A DNA stretch of 35,695 nt from DASPXK01 sp035637315 (GTDB lineage Bacteria > Chloroflexota > UBA6077 > JACCZL01), in contig DASPXK010000280.1 in the NCBI GenBank assembly GCA_035637315.1, forward strand, positions 1-35,695. Direction: 5' to 3'. Made by a program: the position numbers and the translations under genes. Of the stretch, positions 8,697 through 16,355 are shown piece by piece (within the stretch, counting starts at the first letter, position 1; the number at the start of each line of letters is the position of its first letter). The notes below the pieces were generated by a model. That model was given only the letters and a program-made list of their open reading frames with translations. It had not been told where the DNA came from and ran no database searches.

Positions 8697-9257
8697 TCAG
8701 AATTCTAGGTGGTAACGGCTGGGCGTCGGGTCGGTGTCGCCCTGGTACTTGCTCGCCAGCCTCCCCATGCCGTACGGGCTGTCGACGGGGGTCGTCAGCC
8801 TGATGAACGAGAGCTGGCCGATCTTCATTCCGCGCCACAAGGTGATCGGCAGCCCAGCCAGGTTCATGAGCTCGAGCGTCAGCCTGCCCTCCCAGCCGGG
8901 ATCGACCAGGCCAGCGGTCGCGTGAATGAGCAGGCCGAGTCGTCCCAGGGAGCTCTTGCCGTCGAGTCGCGCAACCAGGTCGTCGGGTACAACGATCAGC
9001 TCGTGCGTGACACCCAGGGCAAACTCGCCCGGCTGGAGGAAGAACGGCTGGCCTTCCTCGAGTTGGATCACCTCGGTCAGGCTGGCCGTATCGACCCGCA
9101 CGTCGATGTGCGAGATGTGATTGTTTCGGAAGACCCGGATCTTGTCGCCGAGCCGTAGATCGATACTGGAAGGCTGGATCGCGTCTTCCCCGAGCGGCTC
9201 GATCCGGATCCGACCCCGTTCGATCAGCTCACGCAGCGTGTGGTCACTGAGGATCAC
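8697..9257 (-). CDS. dcd: dCTP deaminase
   Basis: 186 residues, the usual length. Converts dCTP to dUTP in pyrimidine deoxynucleotide synthesis (some family members also hydrolyse dUTP). Motifs: ILSDHTLRELIERGRI at the N-terminus, QPSSIDLRLGD, RLDGKSSLGRLGLLIHATAG with the catalytic Glu expected in the following VDPGWEGRLTLELMN. The GTG at 9255-9257 is chosen because it gives the canonical start; an upstream in-frame ATG at 9327-9329 would add 24 unrelated residues. It lies downstream of a frameshifted small gene and upstream of the SH3 gene in the same direction. Confidence 0.93.
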   Translation of the reverse strand: MILSDHTLRELIERGRIRIEPLGEDAIQPSSIDLRLGDKIRVFRNNHISHIDVRVDTASLTEVIQLEEGQPFFLQPGEFALGVTHELIVVPDDLVARLDGKSSLGRLGLLIHATAGLVDPGWEGRLTLELMNLAGLPITLWRGMKIGQLSFIRLTTPVDSPYGMGRLASKYQGDTDPTPSRYHLEF

Positions 9258-9360
9258 GGTCTCACCCGGCCCTTTCACAGACGGCGATGATGTGGCGGCG
9301 CTTTGTCCGCCGCTCAGCGTGGCACACAACCGCTCCCCCGTTCAAGACGATCGGCCGCGA

Positions 9361-9641
9361 TCAGTGGCCGAGCATGCCAAAGAAGTCGCGCTCTCGCAAC
9401 AGGCGTCGCTTCCACGGACTAAAGGCGGGCACTGCGTGCGGCAGCAGGCGCAGCGTGTAGTAGGGGGTAGAACCGGAATGCCTAGCAGGTCGCCGAACGT
9501 GACGAGCAAGAACACGTTCTCGAGCTGGGCTCGCGAGCGCATGGCGTACAGCTCGAACTCGTACACCAGCATCCCGTAGGTGAGCTCGCCCAATACCTTG
9601 CGGGCTGCCCGCGCGCGAGATCGCAGTTGGCCCAGGTCCAT
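9361..9641 (-). pseudogene. Small conserved protein gene broken by a -1 frameshift
   Basis: From ATG 9639-9641 the frame reads MDLGQLRSRARAARKVLGEL and on to DLLGIPVLPP, then goes out of frame. The natural continuation, YYTLRLLPHAV...KRRLLRERDFFGMLGH, is in another frame and ends at TGA 9361-9363. The break is at a run of five G on the plus strand (9463-9467; C5 in the coding strand). Restoring one base gives LPPYYTLRLLPH and an intact 93-residue protein. I recall similar small proteins (ELGELAYGM...GDLLGIP..PPYY.LRLLP) as uncharacterised conserved families. It may be a true pseudogene, a programmed shift or a homopolymer sequencing error. Confidence 0.72.
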
Positions 9642-9673
9642 GCGGCAAGCGTATGAACGAAGCAGCCCAGCCG

Positions 9674-10027
9674 TCAAGGGGATGCCTGGCCCAATGGCTC
9701 CGGTCGCGCGTATACCCAGGCCCACGTCCTCTTGTCAGTGCCGCAGCCTAGCAGGTCGACTTGAGCCCTGACTCGCTCATACGTCGCGTCGCCGATGTCT
9801 TCGTACTCGTCGAGCAGCGCGTAATCGGCCTCGGTCAGGCCGACGATTAGCATACCGTCAACCGCGTCTTCCTCTGCTCGGACCAGGAACGGGTAGCCGA
9901 AGCCGGATTCCGTCGAGCGCCGATAGCCCGGCAATCGGGCCCGCAACGTCTCGAGATCGGGACGTCTGCCAAGCACGAATGCGCGGACCTCCGGATCGAG
10001 GAGTGTGCCGTAGACGAACAGCGGCAT
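9674..10027 (-). CDS. Gamma-glutamylcyclotransferase-like (AIG2/GGCT fold) protein
   Basis: 117 residues. The N-terminus MPLFVYGTLLDPEV carries the glycine-rich YGTL substrate loop of the GGCT/AIG2 fold, and LLDEYEDIG holds the conserved acidic residue expected to be catalytic. Family members release 5-oxoproline from gamma-glutamyl amines or act on related amides; the substrate cannot be inferred here. ATG 10025-10027 gives the standard N-terminus; an upstream extension would overlap the preceding inositol monophosphatase gene, whose stop lies 19 bp away. It is part of a same-strand run of genes. Confidence 0.82.
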   Translation of the reverse strand: MPLFVYGTLLDPEVRAFVLGRRPDLETLRARLPGYRRSTESGFGYPFLVRAEEDAVDGMLIVGLTEADYALLDEYEDIGDATYERVRAQVDLLGCGTDKRTWAWVYARPEPLGQASP

Positions 10028-10046
10028 CGGACTTGCCACGTGGTCC

Positions 10047-10844
10047 TCAATGAGCAGCGCGCGTCGCGGGAGCCAATGCCTCCAGCAGCGCGTCGTGCAG
10101 CCGGCCGTTGCTGGCGACGATCTGGCCCGCGTCGACGGCAAACGGCACGCCCGCCAGGTCGGTTATGCGGGCGCCCGCTTCGGCTGCGATCAGCCAGCCG
10201 GCCGCCACGTCCCACGGCGAGACGACAGTTTCCCAGTACCCGTCGAAGCGGCCGGCTGCGAGCCAGGCCAGGTCCAGCGCGGCCGATCCGATCCGGCGGA
10301 CGGCCTGGGAACGCTGGCTGAGGGCCCCGAACTGCGCCAGGGCCGGCCCGAGCCGATTCCGGTCGTAGGGGAAGCCGGTCGTCAGCAGCGCTCGACCAAG
10401 CTCAACGGTCCCGGAGACGGCGAGCGGCTGGCCGTTCAGGGTGGCGCCTCGGCCAGCCTCGGCCACGAACAGCTCCTCCAGGTTCGGATCGTAGATCACG
10501 CCAACCGCCATCCGCCCTTCCAGCTCGTAGCCGACAGAGACGCAGAAGGCGGGCACGCCGTGGGCGTAATTGGTCGTCCCATCCAGGGGATCGATCAGCC
10601 AGCGATGAGCGGGGTCGTCGCCGCCGAGAGTACCCTCTTCGGCCAGGATGCGGTGGCGTGGGAAGCGGTCGCGAATCAGGTCCGTGATCGACCGCTCGGC
10701 GCGCACGTCGACCTCGGTGACCAGGTCGAACTCGGCCTTGAACCGCACCGCAGGAACCCGCCCATACGACTCCCGTAGGACCTCACCTCCGGCCCGAGCG
10801 GCCGCCACGGCCAGATCGCGGACGACTGCCAGATGTTCAGCCAT
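10047..10844 (-). CDS. Inositol monophosphatase family protein
   Basis: 265 residues, the family's normal size. Mg2+-dependent phosphatase motifs: AEEGT (metal-binding Glu), WLIDPLDGTTNYAHG (motif A) and SPWDVAAGWLIAAEAGA (motif B). Substrates in the family include inositol 1-phosphate, 3'-phosphoadenosine 5'-phosphate and sugar phosphates; SuhB-like or histidinol-phosphatase-like roles are also possible. ATG 10842-10844 is chosen; a TTG four codons upstream falls in a heptamer repeat. The gene continues into the GGCT-like gene after 19 bp. Confidence 0.9.
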   Translation of the reverse strand: MAEHLAVVRDLAVAAARAGGEVLRESYGRVPAVRFKAEFDLVTEVDVRAERSITDLIRDRFPRHRILAEEGTLGGDDPAHRWLIDPLDGTTNYAHGVPAFCVSVGYELEGRMAVGVIYDPNLEELFVAEAGRGATLNGQPLAVSGTVELGRALLTTGFPYDRNRLGPALAQFGALSQRSQAVRRIGSAALDLAWLAAGRFDGYWETVVSPWDVAAGWLIAAEAGARITDLAGVPFAVDAGQIVASNGRLHDALLEALAPATRAAH

Positions 10845-10850
10845 CGGCTC

Positions 10851-10912
10851 AGTCAAGAGTCGAAAGTCGGCGGGGGTTCGAATCTTCGATTTTTGACCTG
10901 CGACCTTAGACC
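10851..10912. repeat. Heptamer array in inverted arrangement
   Basis: Three units of AGTCNNN (AGTCAAG, AGTCGAA, AGTCGGC; 10851-10871) face a right arm of 7-bp units TTCGATT, TTTGACC, TGCGACC, TTAGACC (10885-10912). The reverse complement of the first two right units matches the first two left units at 11 of 14 bases, so the arrays could fold as a hairpin. They fill the spacer between the ferredoxin and inositol monophosphatase genes. Confidence 0.65.
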
Positions 10913-10918
10913 CGCGCC

Positions 10919-11368
10919 TTACTGGAAGCGGGCTGCCGCCGCCGGGGCCACGTTCTCGGGTGGCATCAGGACGATCGCGCCCTTGTCACAGGCCGCCTCG
11001 CAGAGGTAGCAGGAGACGCAGGCCTTCGAGTTGGTGAGGCGCGCGACCGCCGTCCACGGCTGTCCCTCGACATCCTCCAGGCTGAGGCATTCGAAGGGGC
11101 AAATGTCGATGCAGTACTTGCAGCCGGAGCAGATCTCGTCGAAAACGACCGGCTTCGGCCACTCGGTCCGCCGCACCTTGACCGCCAGGTCGCCGTACGT
11201 ATCCAGGATGGCGTCGTATGGGCACGCACGACCGCATGCCCCACAGTCGATGCAGATCTTAGGATCGATGAAGTACAGCTCTTTCTTGACGCCTGTGATC
11301 GCGTCGACGGGGCAAACGACCTCACATGCGCTGCACCCGACGCACTTGTCGATGATGAAAAAAGCCAT
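10919..11368 (-). CDS. Ferredoxin-like protein with four [4Fe-4S] motifs
   Basis: 149 residues with four CxxCxxCxxxC sets: Cys 9/12/15/19, 39/42/45/49, 80/83/86/90 and 117/120/123/127. The first three are followed by proline, as usual for [4Fe-4S] clusters. No other domain is seen, so it is a soluble electron carrier or the electron-transfer subunit of a complex whose partner is not next to it. ATG 11366-11368 gives the typical MAFFIIDKCVGC start. A -10 box (TATACT) and a dyad lie just upstream. It runs divergently from the endonuclease IV gene. Confidence 0.87.
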   Translation of the reverse strand: MAFFIIDKCVGCSACEVVCPVDAITGVKKELYFIDPKICIDCGACGRACPYDAILDTYGDLAVKVRRTEWPKPVVFDEICSGCKYCIDICPFECLSLEDVEGQPWTAVARLTNSKACVSCYLCEAACDKGAIVLMPPENVAPAAAARFQ

Positions 11369-11374
11369 CCAAGA

Positions 11375-11402
11375 CACACCCTGGTGTGGTATCGGCAGTA
11401 TA
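11375..11402 (-). promoter_or_regulatory. Promoter -10 and operator-like dyad of the ferredoxin gene
   Basis: On the minus strand TATACT (11402-11397) matches a -10 box at 5/6. Between it and the ATG is a perfect dyad CACACC-CT-GGTGTG (11375-11388). This also contains the likely ribosome-binding AGGG, so protein binding or hairpin formation there could block expression. No regulator is adjacent. Confidence 0.45.
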
Positions 11403-11475
11403 CCAGACCCCCGTCGGCCGAGACGTTTGGCGGGTTGCTATGATCTCCTGGCCGCAGCTCGGCCGTGCTGACAGG

Positions 11476-12378
11476 ATGACCGTTCTCGACAAGACGCCGG
11501 GTTCCCCTTCGCGCGCTCGGCTGGGTGCTCACATCGCCGGCGGCGGGGGGCTCGCCAAGATCGCCGCCCGAGCGCGCGAGATCGGCTGCGAGGCGGTCCA
11601 GATCTTCGCCAGCTCGCCGCAGATGTGGCGTCCACCCGCGACGAAGCCAGATGACGCCGCCGCCTTTCAGGCCGCCTGCACTGAGTGGGGCCTGGCGCCG
11701 GTCGCCGTCCACGCGATCTATCTGGTCAATCCGGCCAGCGAAAACCCGGAGTTCCGTGCCAAGACGACTGGCTCGCTGATCGCGACGCTGAAGGCGGCCG
11801 ACTTGCTTGGCGCAGGTATGGTGATCACACATCTGGGCAGCGCCCTGGGCTCCGCCCGCCACGGGGCCGTCGAGCGGGCCTGCGGCGTGTTCGCCGAAGT
11901 GCTCGACGCCCACAACGGCCAGGCAAGGCTGATGTTCGAGACGAGCGCGGGGGCTGGCGCCACCCTCGGTGGCACGTTTGAGGAGCTTGGCCAGATGATC
12001 CATCGCCTCGGGTCGCCCGAGAACCTCGGGGTCTGCATCGACACAGCCCACATCTTCACCGCCGGCTACGACTTGCGCACAGCCGATGGCCTCGAGGCGA
12101 CGCTCGAGCAGCTCGACCACCACGTCGGCCTGGACCGTCTGGCTGCCGCCCATCTGAACGACTCGAAGGCGCCGTTCGGCTCGAATCGAGATCGCCACGA
12201 GAACCTCGGCGACGGTGAGATCGGGGCCGAAGCGTTAGCCCGCTTCGTCAACCACCCGGTCCTCGAGGACTGTCCGGTCTACCTGGAAGTGCCCGGCTAC
12301 GCGAAACAGGGCCCCGACCGCCCGAACATGGAGCGCCTGTACGCCTTCGCCGGGCGGCCGTTTCCGATCGTCGGCTGA
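11476..12378 (+). CDS. nfo: Endonuclease IV (AP endonuclease)
   Basis: 300 residues; Zn-dependent TIM-barrel AP endonuclease of base excision repair. The trinuclear zinc ligand set is recognisable in order: LGAHIAGGG, AVHAIYL, VITHLGS, LMFETSAG, CIDTAHIFTAGYD, AAHLNDSK, NRDRHENLGDG and VYLEVPGY. The N-terminal RLGAHIAGGG is the canonical family start; about eleven extra residues precede it if the ATG at 11476 is used, and TATGAT at 11439-11444 could be its -10 box. It is divergent from the ferredoxin gene. Confidence 0.93.
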   Translation: MTVLDKTPGSPSRARLGAHIAGGGGLAKIAARAREIGCEAVQIFASSPQMWRPPATKPDDAAAFQAACTEWGLAPVAVHAIYLVNPASENPEFRAKTTGSLIATLKAADLLGAGMVITHLGSALGSARHGAVERACGVFAEVLDAHNGQARLMFETSAGAGATLGGTFEELGQMIHRLGSPENLGVCIDTAHIFTAGYDLRTADGLEATLEQLDHHVGLDRLAAAHLNDSKAPFGSNRDRHENLGDGEIGAEALARFVNHPVLEDCPVYLEVPGYAKQGPDRPNMERLYAFAGRPFPIVG

Positions 12379-12497
12379 ACGTTGGGGCGGCGGCATGAGA
12401 CCGGCACACGATCCTCCTTCAGGATGTCTGCGTGAACAGCGATGGCCGGAGGGCTACTGCAAAACTCCGACGGACGGCCGCCAGCTGCGAGTGAGGC

Positions 12498-13328
12498 TCA
12501 ATAGCTCTTGAAGGCTCCTGCGAACGCGGCGGCGCGCGCCGCGTCGCCGAAAGCTCGCCAGCGACCCGCCGCCTCGAACTGAGATGCCGGGCGGCGATTT
12601 GTCATAACCAGGCCGAAGGCAGCCGGGTCACTCTGGATCGTGAAGTCGGCTGGAGCCACGCCGTCCGCCGCCTCCACCTCGACACGGCCGTCACCGACTC
12701 GGGCGAGCAGGACCAGCGGCGCCTCGCACGCCAGCTCGATCCGGAAGCGCCCCGCCAGGGCGGGGTCGTCGGCGCCGCCGAAGCCGCGCGCGAGCCTGGC
12801 CGGCAACGTCCTTGCGAAGGCTGGCTGGCACCCAGCGCGAAGGTCAGCGGAGGGGTCGGCGGCCACCCGGAAGTCCCAGTCATGCAGCGCCAATTCAAAC
12901 AGCCACTGGGCCACGAACCAGTCGAGCGGCCGCGGGCCGGCCGGGTGCCACGCCTGGGCCGCGGGTGGGGCGGCCGCGATCGCATCGAATTCGCGTTCGA
13001 GCTGCGCCGCGCTCACCTGATATTCGTCGAGTAGCTCGGCGGGCGCCTGGGCAGCCCGTCGCGCAAGCTCGCCCGCTCGCCAGGCACGCCAGCCCTGAAC
13101 TCCCTCGGCAGCCGCTCGAGCGGGCGGTCCCGGGTCGCCAGACCTCCCGCGTGCAAGGCTGTCTTGGAGCAGCTCAGCCACCTGGGTCACATGCACGAAC
13201 AGAGCCGCCACGCTCCAGCCGGCGCAATCACTCGGCCCACTCCAAGCCTCGGCCGGCAGCGCACGCAGGTCGGCCACGAAGGCGGCGCTCAGATCGGCGA
13301 TTGCGCGCTGGCTATCTACCGAATCCAT
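12498..13328 (-). CDS. Maleylpyruvate isomerase / mycothiol-dependent-type (DinB-fold) protein
   Basis: 276 residues. N-terminal four-helix metal-binding domain of the MDMPI_N/DinB superfamily (SDCAGWSVAALFVHVTQ, with the helix-2 His a probable metal ligand), followed by a C-terminal SCP2-like half (DFTIQSDPAAFGLVMTNRRP). Many relatives use mycothiol or another low-molecular-weight thiol; whether this organism does is unknown. ATG 13326-13328 is preceded by GGAGG at six bases, which fixes the start over one seven codons upstream. It converges on nfo; the 119-bp spacer holds only a weak ATCCT/AGGAT hairpin. Confidence 0.8.
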   Translation of the reverse strand: MDSVDSQRAIADLSAAFVADLRALPAEAWSGPSDCAGWSVAALFVHVTQVAELLQDSLARGRSGDPGPPARAAAEGVQGWRAWRAGELARRAAQAPAELLDEYQVSAAQLEREFDAIAAAPPAAQAWHPAGPRPLDWFVAQWLFELALHDWDFRVAADPSADLRAGCQPAFARTLPARLARGFGGADDPALAGRFRIELACEAPLVLLARVGDGRVEVEAADGVAPADFTIQSDPAAFGLVMTNRRPASQFEAAGRWRAFGDAARAAAFAGAFKSY

Positions 13329-13440
13329 CCCACACCTCCAGCGCAGCATGATAGTAGGACGACATTCTCTTGACCCACCGCGGGCTGGACACTAGCATCC
13401 GCCGGGCGTCGTAGCCGCCACCGCGCGGTTTGGAGCCGCC

Positions 13441-13728
13441 GTGTTGTTCTTCTTCGAGCTCGGGCTGTTCGTCCTGGCGATGCTGACGCTCGCGCTCGGC
13501 GAATTCGTCAACCGCGTGCTGGCGCTCAGTTTGTGGCTGGTATGCACGGCGGCCTCATTGGCTGGCTACGCCGCGGCCCTGCGCCTTCTGCCTCGCCCGA
13601 GGGAGACCCGGTCGGGGCTGGACGAGAAGTGGGCTGGTACCCTGCTCTACACCTGGCGCCGGACGAACGCGGTCTTGCTGGTGGGGGCCATCCTGGTGGG
13701 CGCCTGGTACTGGGCGGCGGGCCGGTAG
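13441..13728 (+). CDS. Small membrane protein of unknown function
   Basis: 95 residues with three likely transmembrane helices (about 2-22, 28-46 and 75-93) separated by a basic loop (PRPRETRSGLDEKW). GTG start with TTTGGAG upstream. I do not recognise the family. It converges on the ThDP enzyme gene across a palindrome. Confidence 0.6.
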   Translation: MLFFFELGLFVLAMLTLALGEFVNRVLALSLWLVCTAASLAGYAAALRLLPRPRETRSGLDEKWAGTLLYTWRRTNAVLLVGAILVGAWYWAAGR

Positions 13729-13755
13729 GGGTACGGCGTGGCGTGCCTCGTCGCA

Positions 13756-13779
13756 AGGGCACGGCACATGCCGTGCCCT
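13756..13779. terminator. Perfect 11-bp palindrome between convergent genes
   Basis: AGGGCACGGCA (13756-13766) and TGCCGTGCCCT (13769-13779) are perfect inverted copies around CA. It overlaps the stop codon of the minus-strand ThDP enzyme (13778-13780) and follows the plus-strand membrane gene, so it could end transcription from both sides. The sequence is a close relative of the 29171-29194 palindrome, suggesting a dispersed repeat rather than a unique terminator. Confidence 0.6.
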
Positions 13780-15397
13780 ACTGCGTCGTGTTGTACTCGT
13801 CGGGGTCCACCAGCGCCTCGACCAGCGTGGCCTGCGGGCTGGCCAGGGCCTCCTCCAGCGCTGCGCGACAGCCCGCCCGATCGGCCACTCGGGCGTGCCT
13901 GAGTCCAAAGCCGCGAGCCAGCGCGGCATAGTCCGGGCGCGAGAAGTCGACGCCCACCGCGGGGTACTCCTTGCGGACCTGTTTGACCTTGATGCTGCTC
14001 AGGGCGTCGTCCACCATCAGCAGCACGACGATCGGCAGCCGGAGACGGGCGACGGTTTCCAGTTCGCCCGTGTACATCAGAAAGCCGCCGTCCCCCAGCA
14101 CGCAGGCCACGGGGGCGTTCGGTCGCTCCAGCCGCGCCGCGATCGCGAACGGGAGGCCTGTCCCCATCGCCGATAGGCCGTTCGAGCAGATGAACGTATT
14201 CGGCCCGCCGGCCTGCCACTGCTGCGCGACCACGATCTTGTGCGAGCCGACGTCCACGGTCAGGATCCCCTCTACCGGCAAGGCTCTCCTCAGCTCCTCG
14301 ATCGCTACCTGTGGCGGCATCCGCTGGCCGTCGCCGTCTGGCGCGGTCGCGAGCCTTGGGCTGACCGTCTTGGCGATCCCGCGGCGGGCCGCTTCCGCGC
14401 GCCCGGTCGACCACTCTGAGGGTTTGGCCGCTTCGCAGGCTCGCCGCAGCTGGGTCGCCAGATCGCCATCTGAGGCGATCTTGGGCTGAAACGCCGAGTC
14501 ATCGGCCCCGCCTTCGGCCAGGCTGATGATGGGCGGCGTGGCAAGCCAGCGTTTGAAGAAATCCACCCCGTCCAGCCCCACGCCGACTATCAAGTCGGCC
14601 TCGTCCATCAGGGCGTGGAGTGGCTCGTCGCGGTACATGCCGAACGTGCCCGCGAACAGTGGGTGGCGCTCTGGAAACCAGCCTTTTACCTGAGTCGTCA
14701 CCATCGCCGGGCAGGCCAGCCGATCGACCAGCCTGACGAGCGGAGCCGGGACGTCGAGTTGCGCGGCGCCGATCCCGGCGATGACCAGCGGTCGGCGGGC
14801 CGCCGCGAGGCGCTCGAGCGCCGCATCCAGGGCCGGCCCCGGGGGGTGGCTGGGCCGTGGGAGAGATGCGTCTGGTGACGGCACGCTGGCTGCCACCTCT
14901 CGTTCTGCCTCACTGGACGGAAACGACCAGTAGGCCGGGCCAGGGCGCCCCTCGAGCACAGCTTGCCAGGACCAAGGCAGCGTCTCGGCCATCTCGGCGG
15001 CGGTGATTCGGCCAACCCACTTCGTGATCGGCGCGTAGAGGTCGGTCAGCGGCAGGCGCTGGTGGGTGTCGCGCGGTCTGTTCGACGGCGGGTGGTCGCC
15101 ACTGATCGCGACCACCGGACGACGGTCCAGGAACGCAGTGGCGATGGCCGGATACAGGTTCGTGGCGCCCGGCCCGCGGGTGACGATGCACACCCCGGGA
15201 ACGCGGCTGGGTTGGGCCGTCGCCGCGGCCATGTGCCCCGCTGCAGCCTCGTGATGGGCCAGGACGTAGGTGACGTCGACTCGCCTGAGCGCCTCGATCA
15301 AGTCGACGTTTTCGCCGCCCGGGATGCCGAACACTCGCCGCACCCCGCGTGCCCGAAGGAACGCCGCGCAGTAGTCCGCCGCTCGCATCGCCAGCAT
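13778..15397 (-). CDS. Thiamine-diphosphate-dependent enzyme (acetolactate synthase-like)
   Basis: 539 residues with the three-domain ThDP fold: N-terminal pyrimidine-binding domain (about 5-165; GIPGGENVDLIEAL and the catalytic Glu50 in AHHEAAAG), central domain (about 185-310) and C-terminal pyrophosphate domain (about 365-520; GDG at 435-437). The motif normally ending NN or ND is MVDD (Asp463-Asp464). The family decarboxylates 2-oxoacids and includes acetolactate synthase, benzoylformate decarboxylase and others; no regulatory subunit gene is adjacent, so a catabolic or unknown reaction is more likely than branched-chain synthesis. ATG 15395-15397, or the ATG three codons later. Confidence 0.87.
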   Translation of the reverse strand: MLAMRAADYCAAFLRARGVRRVFGIPGGENVDLIEALRRVDVTYVLAHHEAAAGHMAAATAQPSRVPGVCIVTRGPGATNLYPAIATAFLDRRPVVAISGDHPPSNRPRDTHQRLPLTDLYAPITKWVGRITAAEMAETLPWSWQAVLEGRPGPAYWSFPSSEAEREVAASVPSPDASLPRPSHPPGPALDAALERLAAARRPLVIAGIGAAQLDVPAPLVRLVDRLACPAMVTTQVKGWFPERHPLFAGTFGMYRDEPLHALMDEADLIVGVGLDGVDFFKRWLATPPIISLAEGGADDSAFQPKIASDGDLATQLRRACEAAKPSEWSTGRAEAARRGIAKTVSPRLATAPDGDGQRMPPQVAIEELRRALPVEGILTVDVGSHKIVVAQQWQAGGPNTFICSNGLSAMGTGLPFAIAARLERPNAPVACVLGDGGFLMYTGELETVARLRLPIVVLLMVDDALSSIKVKQVRKEYPAVGVDFSRPDYAALARGFGLRHARVADRAGCRAALEEALASPQATLVEALVDPDEYNTTQ

Positions 15398-15406
15398 GGT
15401 AGTTCT

Positions 15407-15496
15407 TTCACCACAGAGGACGCAGAGGGCACAGAGGAGGGACCAAGTCCCTTTCGTCTTCGTCTTCTTCTGCGTGCTCGGCGCCTCTGCGGTGAA
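15407..15496. repeat. CACAGAGG-type inverted-repeat element
   Basis: TTCACCACAGAGG (15407-15419) and CCTCTGCGGTGAA (15484-15496) form a 13-bp terminal inverted repeat with one mismatch, bounding a 90-bp element with internal CGCAGAGG/CACAGAGG copies. This end sequence is familiar from dispersed non-coding repeats in several bacterial phyla. It lies between the ThDP enzyme and membrane protein genes and carries no gene. Confidence 0.65.
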
Positions 15497-15505
15497 TAAC
15501 GGGAC

Positions 15506-16267
15506 TCACCCGCCCAGTAGGGTGAGGTTGCCGGCCAGGGCGCCGGCGAGGACGATCGCGACGGTGATGTACAGCAGGCCCGTCGCGGCCTGGATGGCCC
15601 GCCCGCGAGGCCAATCCTGGCAACAGACCCGCGCGGCGATGGTCACCCCGACTGGGAAGATCGTGATCGCCGCCAAGCCACCCCATCGGAAGAGCGCGTC
15701 GTTTGGACCCAACGTCGGCGCCTCGGGATGCGTCCCCACGAACCACAGTCCAAAGCAGCTCAGGACCAGCAGCGACCCGATCGCCAGATCGCACAGGCGG
15801 CGCAGAGGTCGGGCTGAGAGCCGCGGTGTGACCAGGTACCAGTGTCCCAGCAGCAGCGCCATCGTCGCTGCGCCGAGCGCGATGGCCGAGGCCAGCCCGG
15901 CGAGCGCGGTCCAGCCCGCACCGAGCGTCGGGCTAGGCCTCGACCAGGCCGCCAACACGAGTCCGACGATCCCGACGAGCGCGCTGAGCACACCCACGCC
16001 CAGCCTCAGCGTGCCCCGCCCGCCAAGCTGCAACGCGCCAAACGCCGCCGCGAGGATGAGCAGGCTGAGCGTGGCTACCCGCTCGCCGAGCTCAGCCCCA
16101 GCTGACAGCGCGTACACGAGAGCAGCGCCGGCGAGCGTCGTGAGAGCCGCGAGCCGCAGGAAGCCGGGCGTCACCTCCCCTCGCCAGTCGCTCATCGCGG
16201 TCGCGAGCATCGAGCCGGCTGCGAACTGGAGTACGGTGGCGTAGAGGGCCGCGATCAGCGGATGCAT
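15506..16267 (-). CDS. Multi-pass membrane protein of unknown function
   Basis: 253 residues, with about eight hydrophobic helices throughout (for example LIAALYATVLQFAAGSML, LVVLSCFGLWFVG-like and ITVAIVLAGALAGNLTLL). One loop has GHWYLVTPRLSARPLRRLCDL. No catalytic motif was recognised. ATG 16265-16267 (MHPLIAAL) is chosen; a longer reading to 16450 would start with a proline/alanine-rich, non-hydrophobic stretch overlapping the zinc-ribbon gene. The product probably lies wholly in the cytoplasmic membrane. Confidence 0.7.
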   Translation of the reverse strand: MHPLIAALYATVLQFAAGSMLATAMSDWRGEVTPGFLRLAALTTLAGAALVYALSAGAELGERVATLSLLILAAAFGALQLGGRGTLRLGVGVLSALVGIVGLVLAAWSRPSPTLGAGWTALAGLASAIALGAATMALLLGHWYLVTPRLSARPLRRLCDLAIGSLLVLSCFGLWFVGTHPEAPTLGPNDALFRWGGLAAITIFPVGVTIAARVCCQDWPRGRAIQAATGLLYITVAIVLAGALAGNLTLLGG

Positions 16268-16355
16268 GGGCGAGACGCCGGAGGTCTGATCATCCCTCAG
16301 TCCGTCTTCGCACAGGCCACCGAGGTCATCCAGCAGAGTTGGCGATGCGCTATCC

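Noticed and set aside
10876..10892. GGTTCGAATC resembles a tRNA T-loop.
   Set aside because: The flanking bases do not pair as a T stem, and no acceptor or anticodon arm is found; the sequence belongs to the heptamer-type repeat.
10966..12198. A long open minus-strand frame (410 codons) across the ferredoxin and endonuclease IV region.
   Set aside because: It is antisense to nfo and out of frame with the ferredoxin; both of those have strong family motifs, while this frame has none.
12379..12497. Possible terminator between nfo and the maleylpyruvate-isomerase-family gene.
   Set aside because: Only a 5-bp ATCCT/AGGAT stem without a T tract; too weak to call.
15407..15496. Possible insertion sequence between the ThDP enzyme and the membrane protein.
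   Set aside because: Only 90 bp with no transposase; it is kept as a short non-autonomous repeat.
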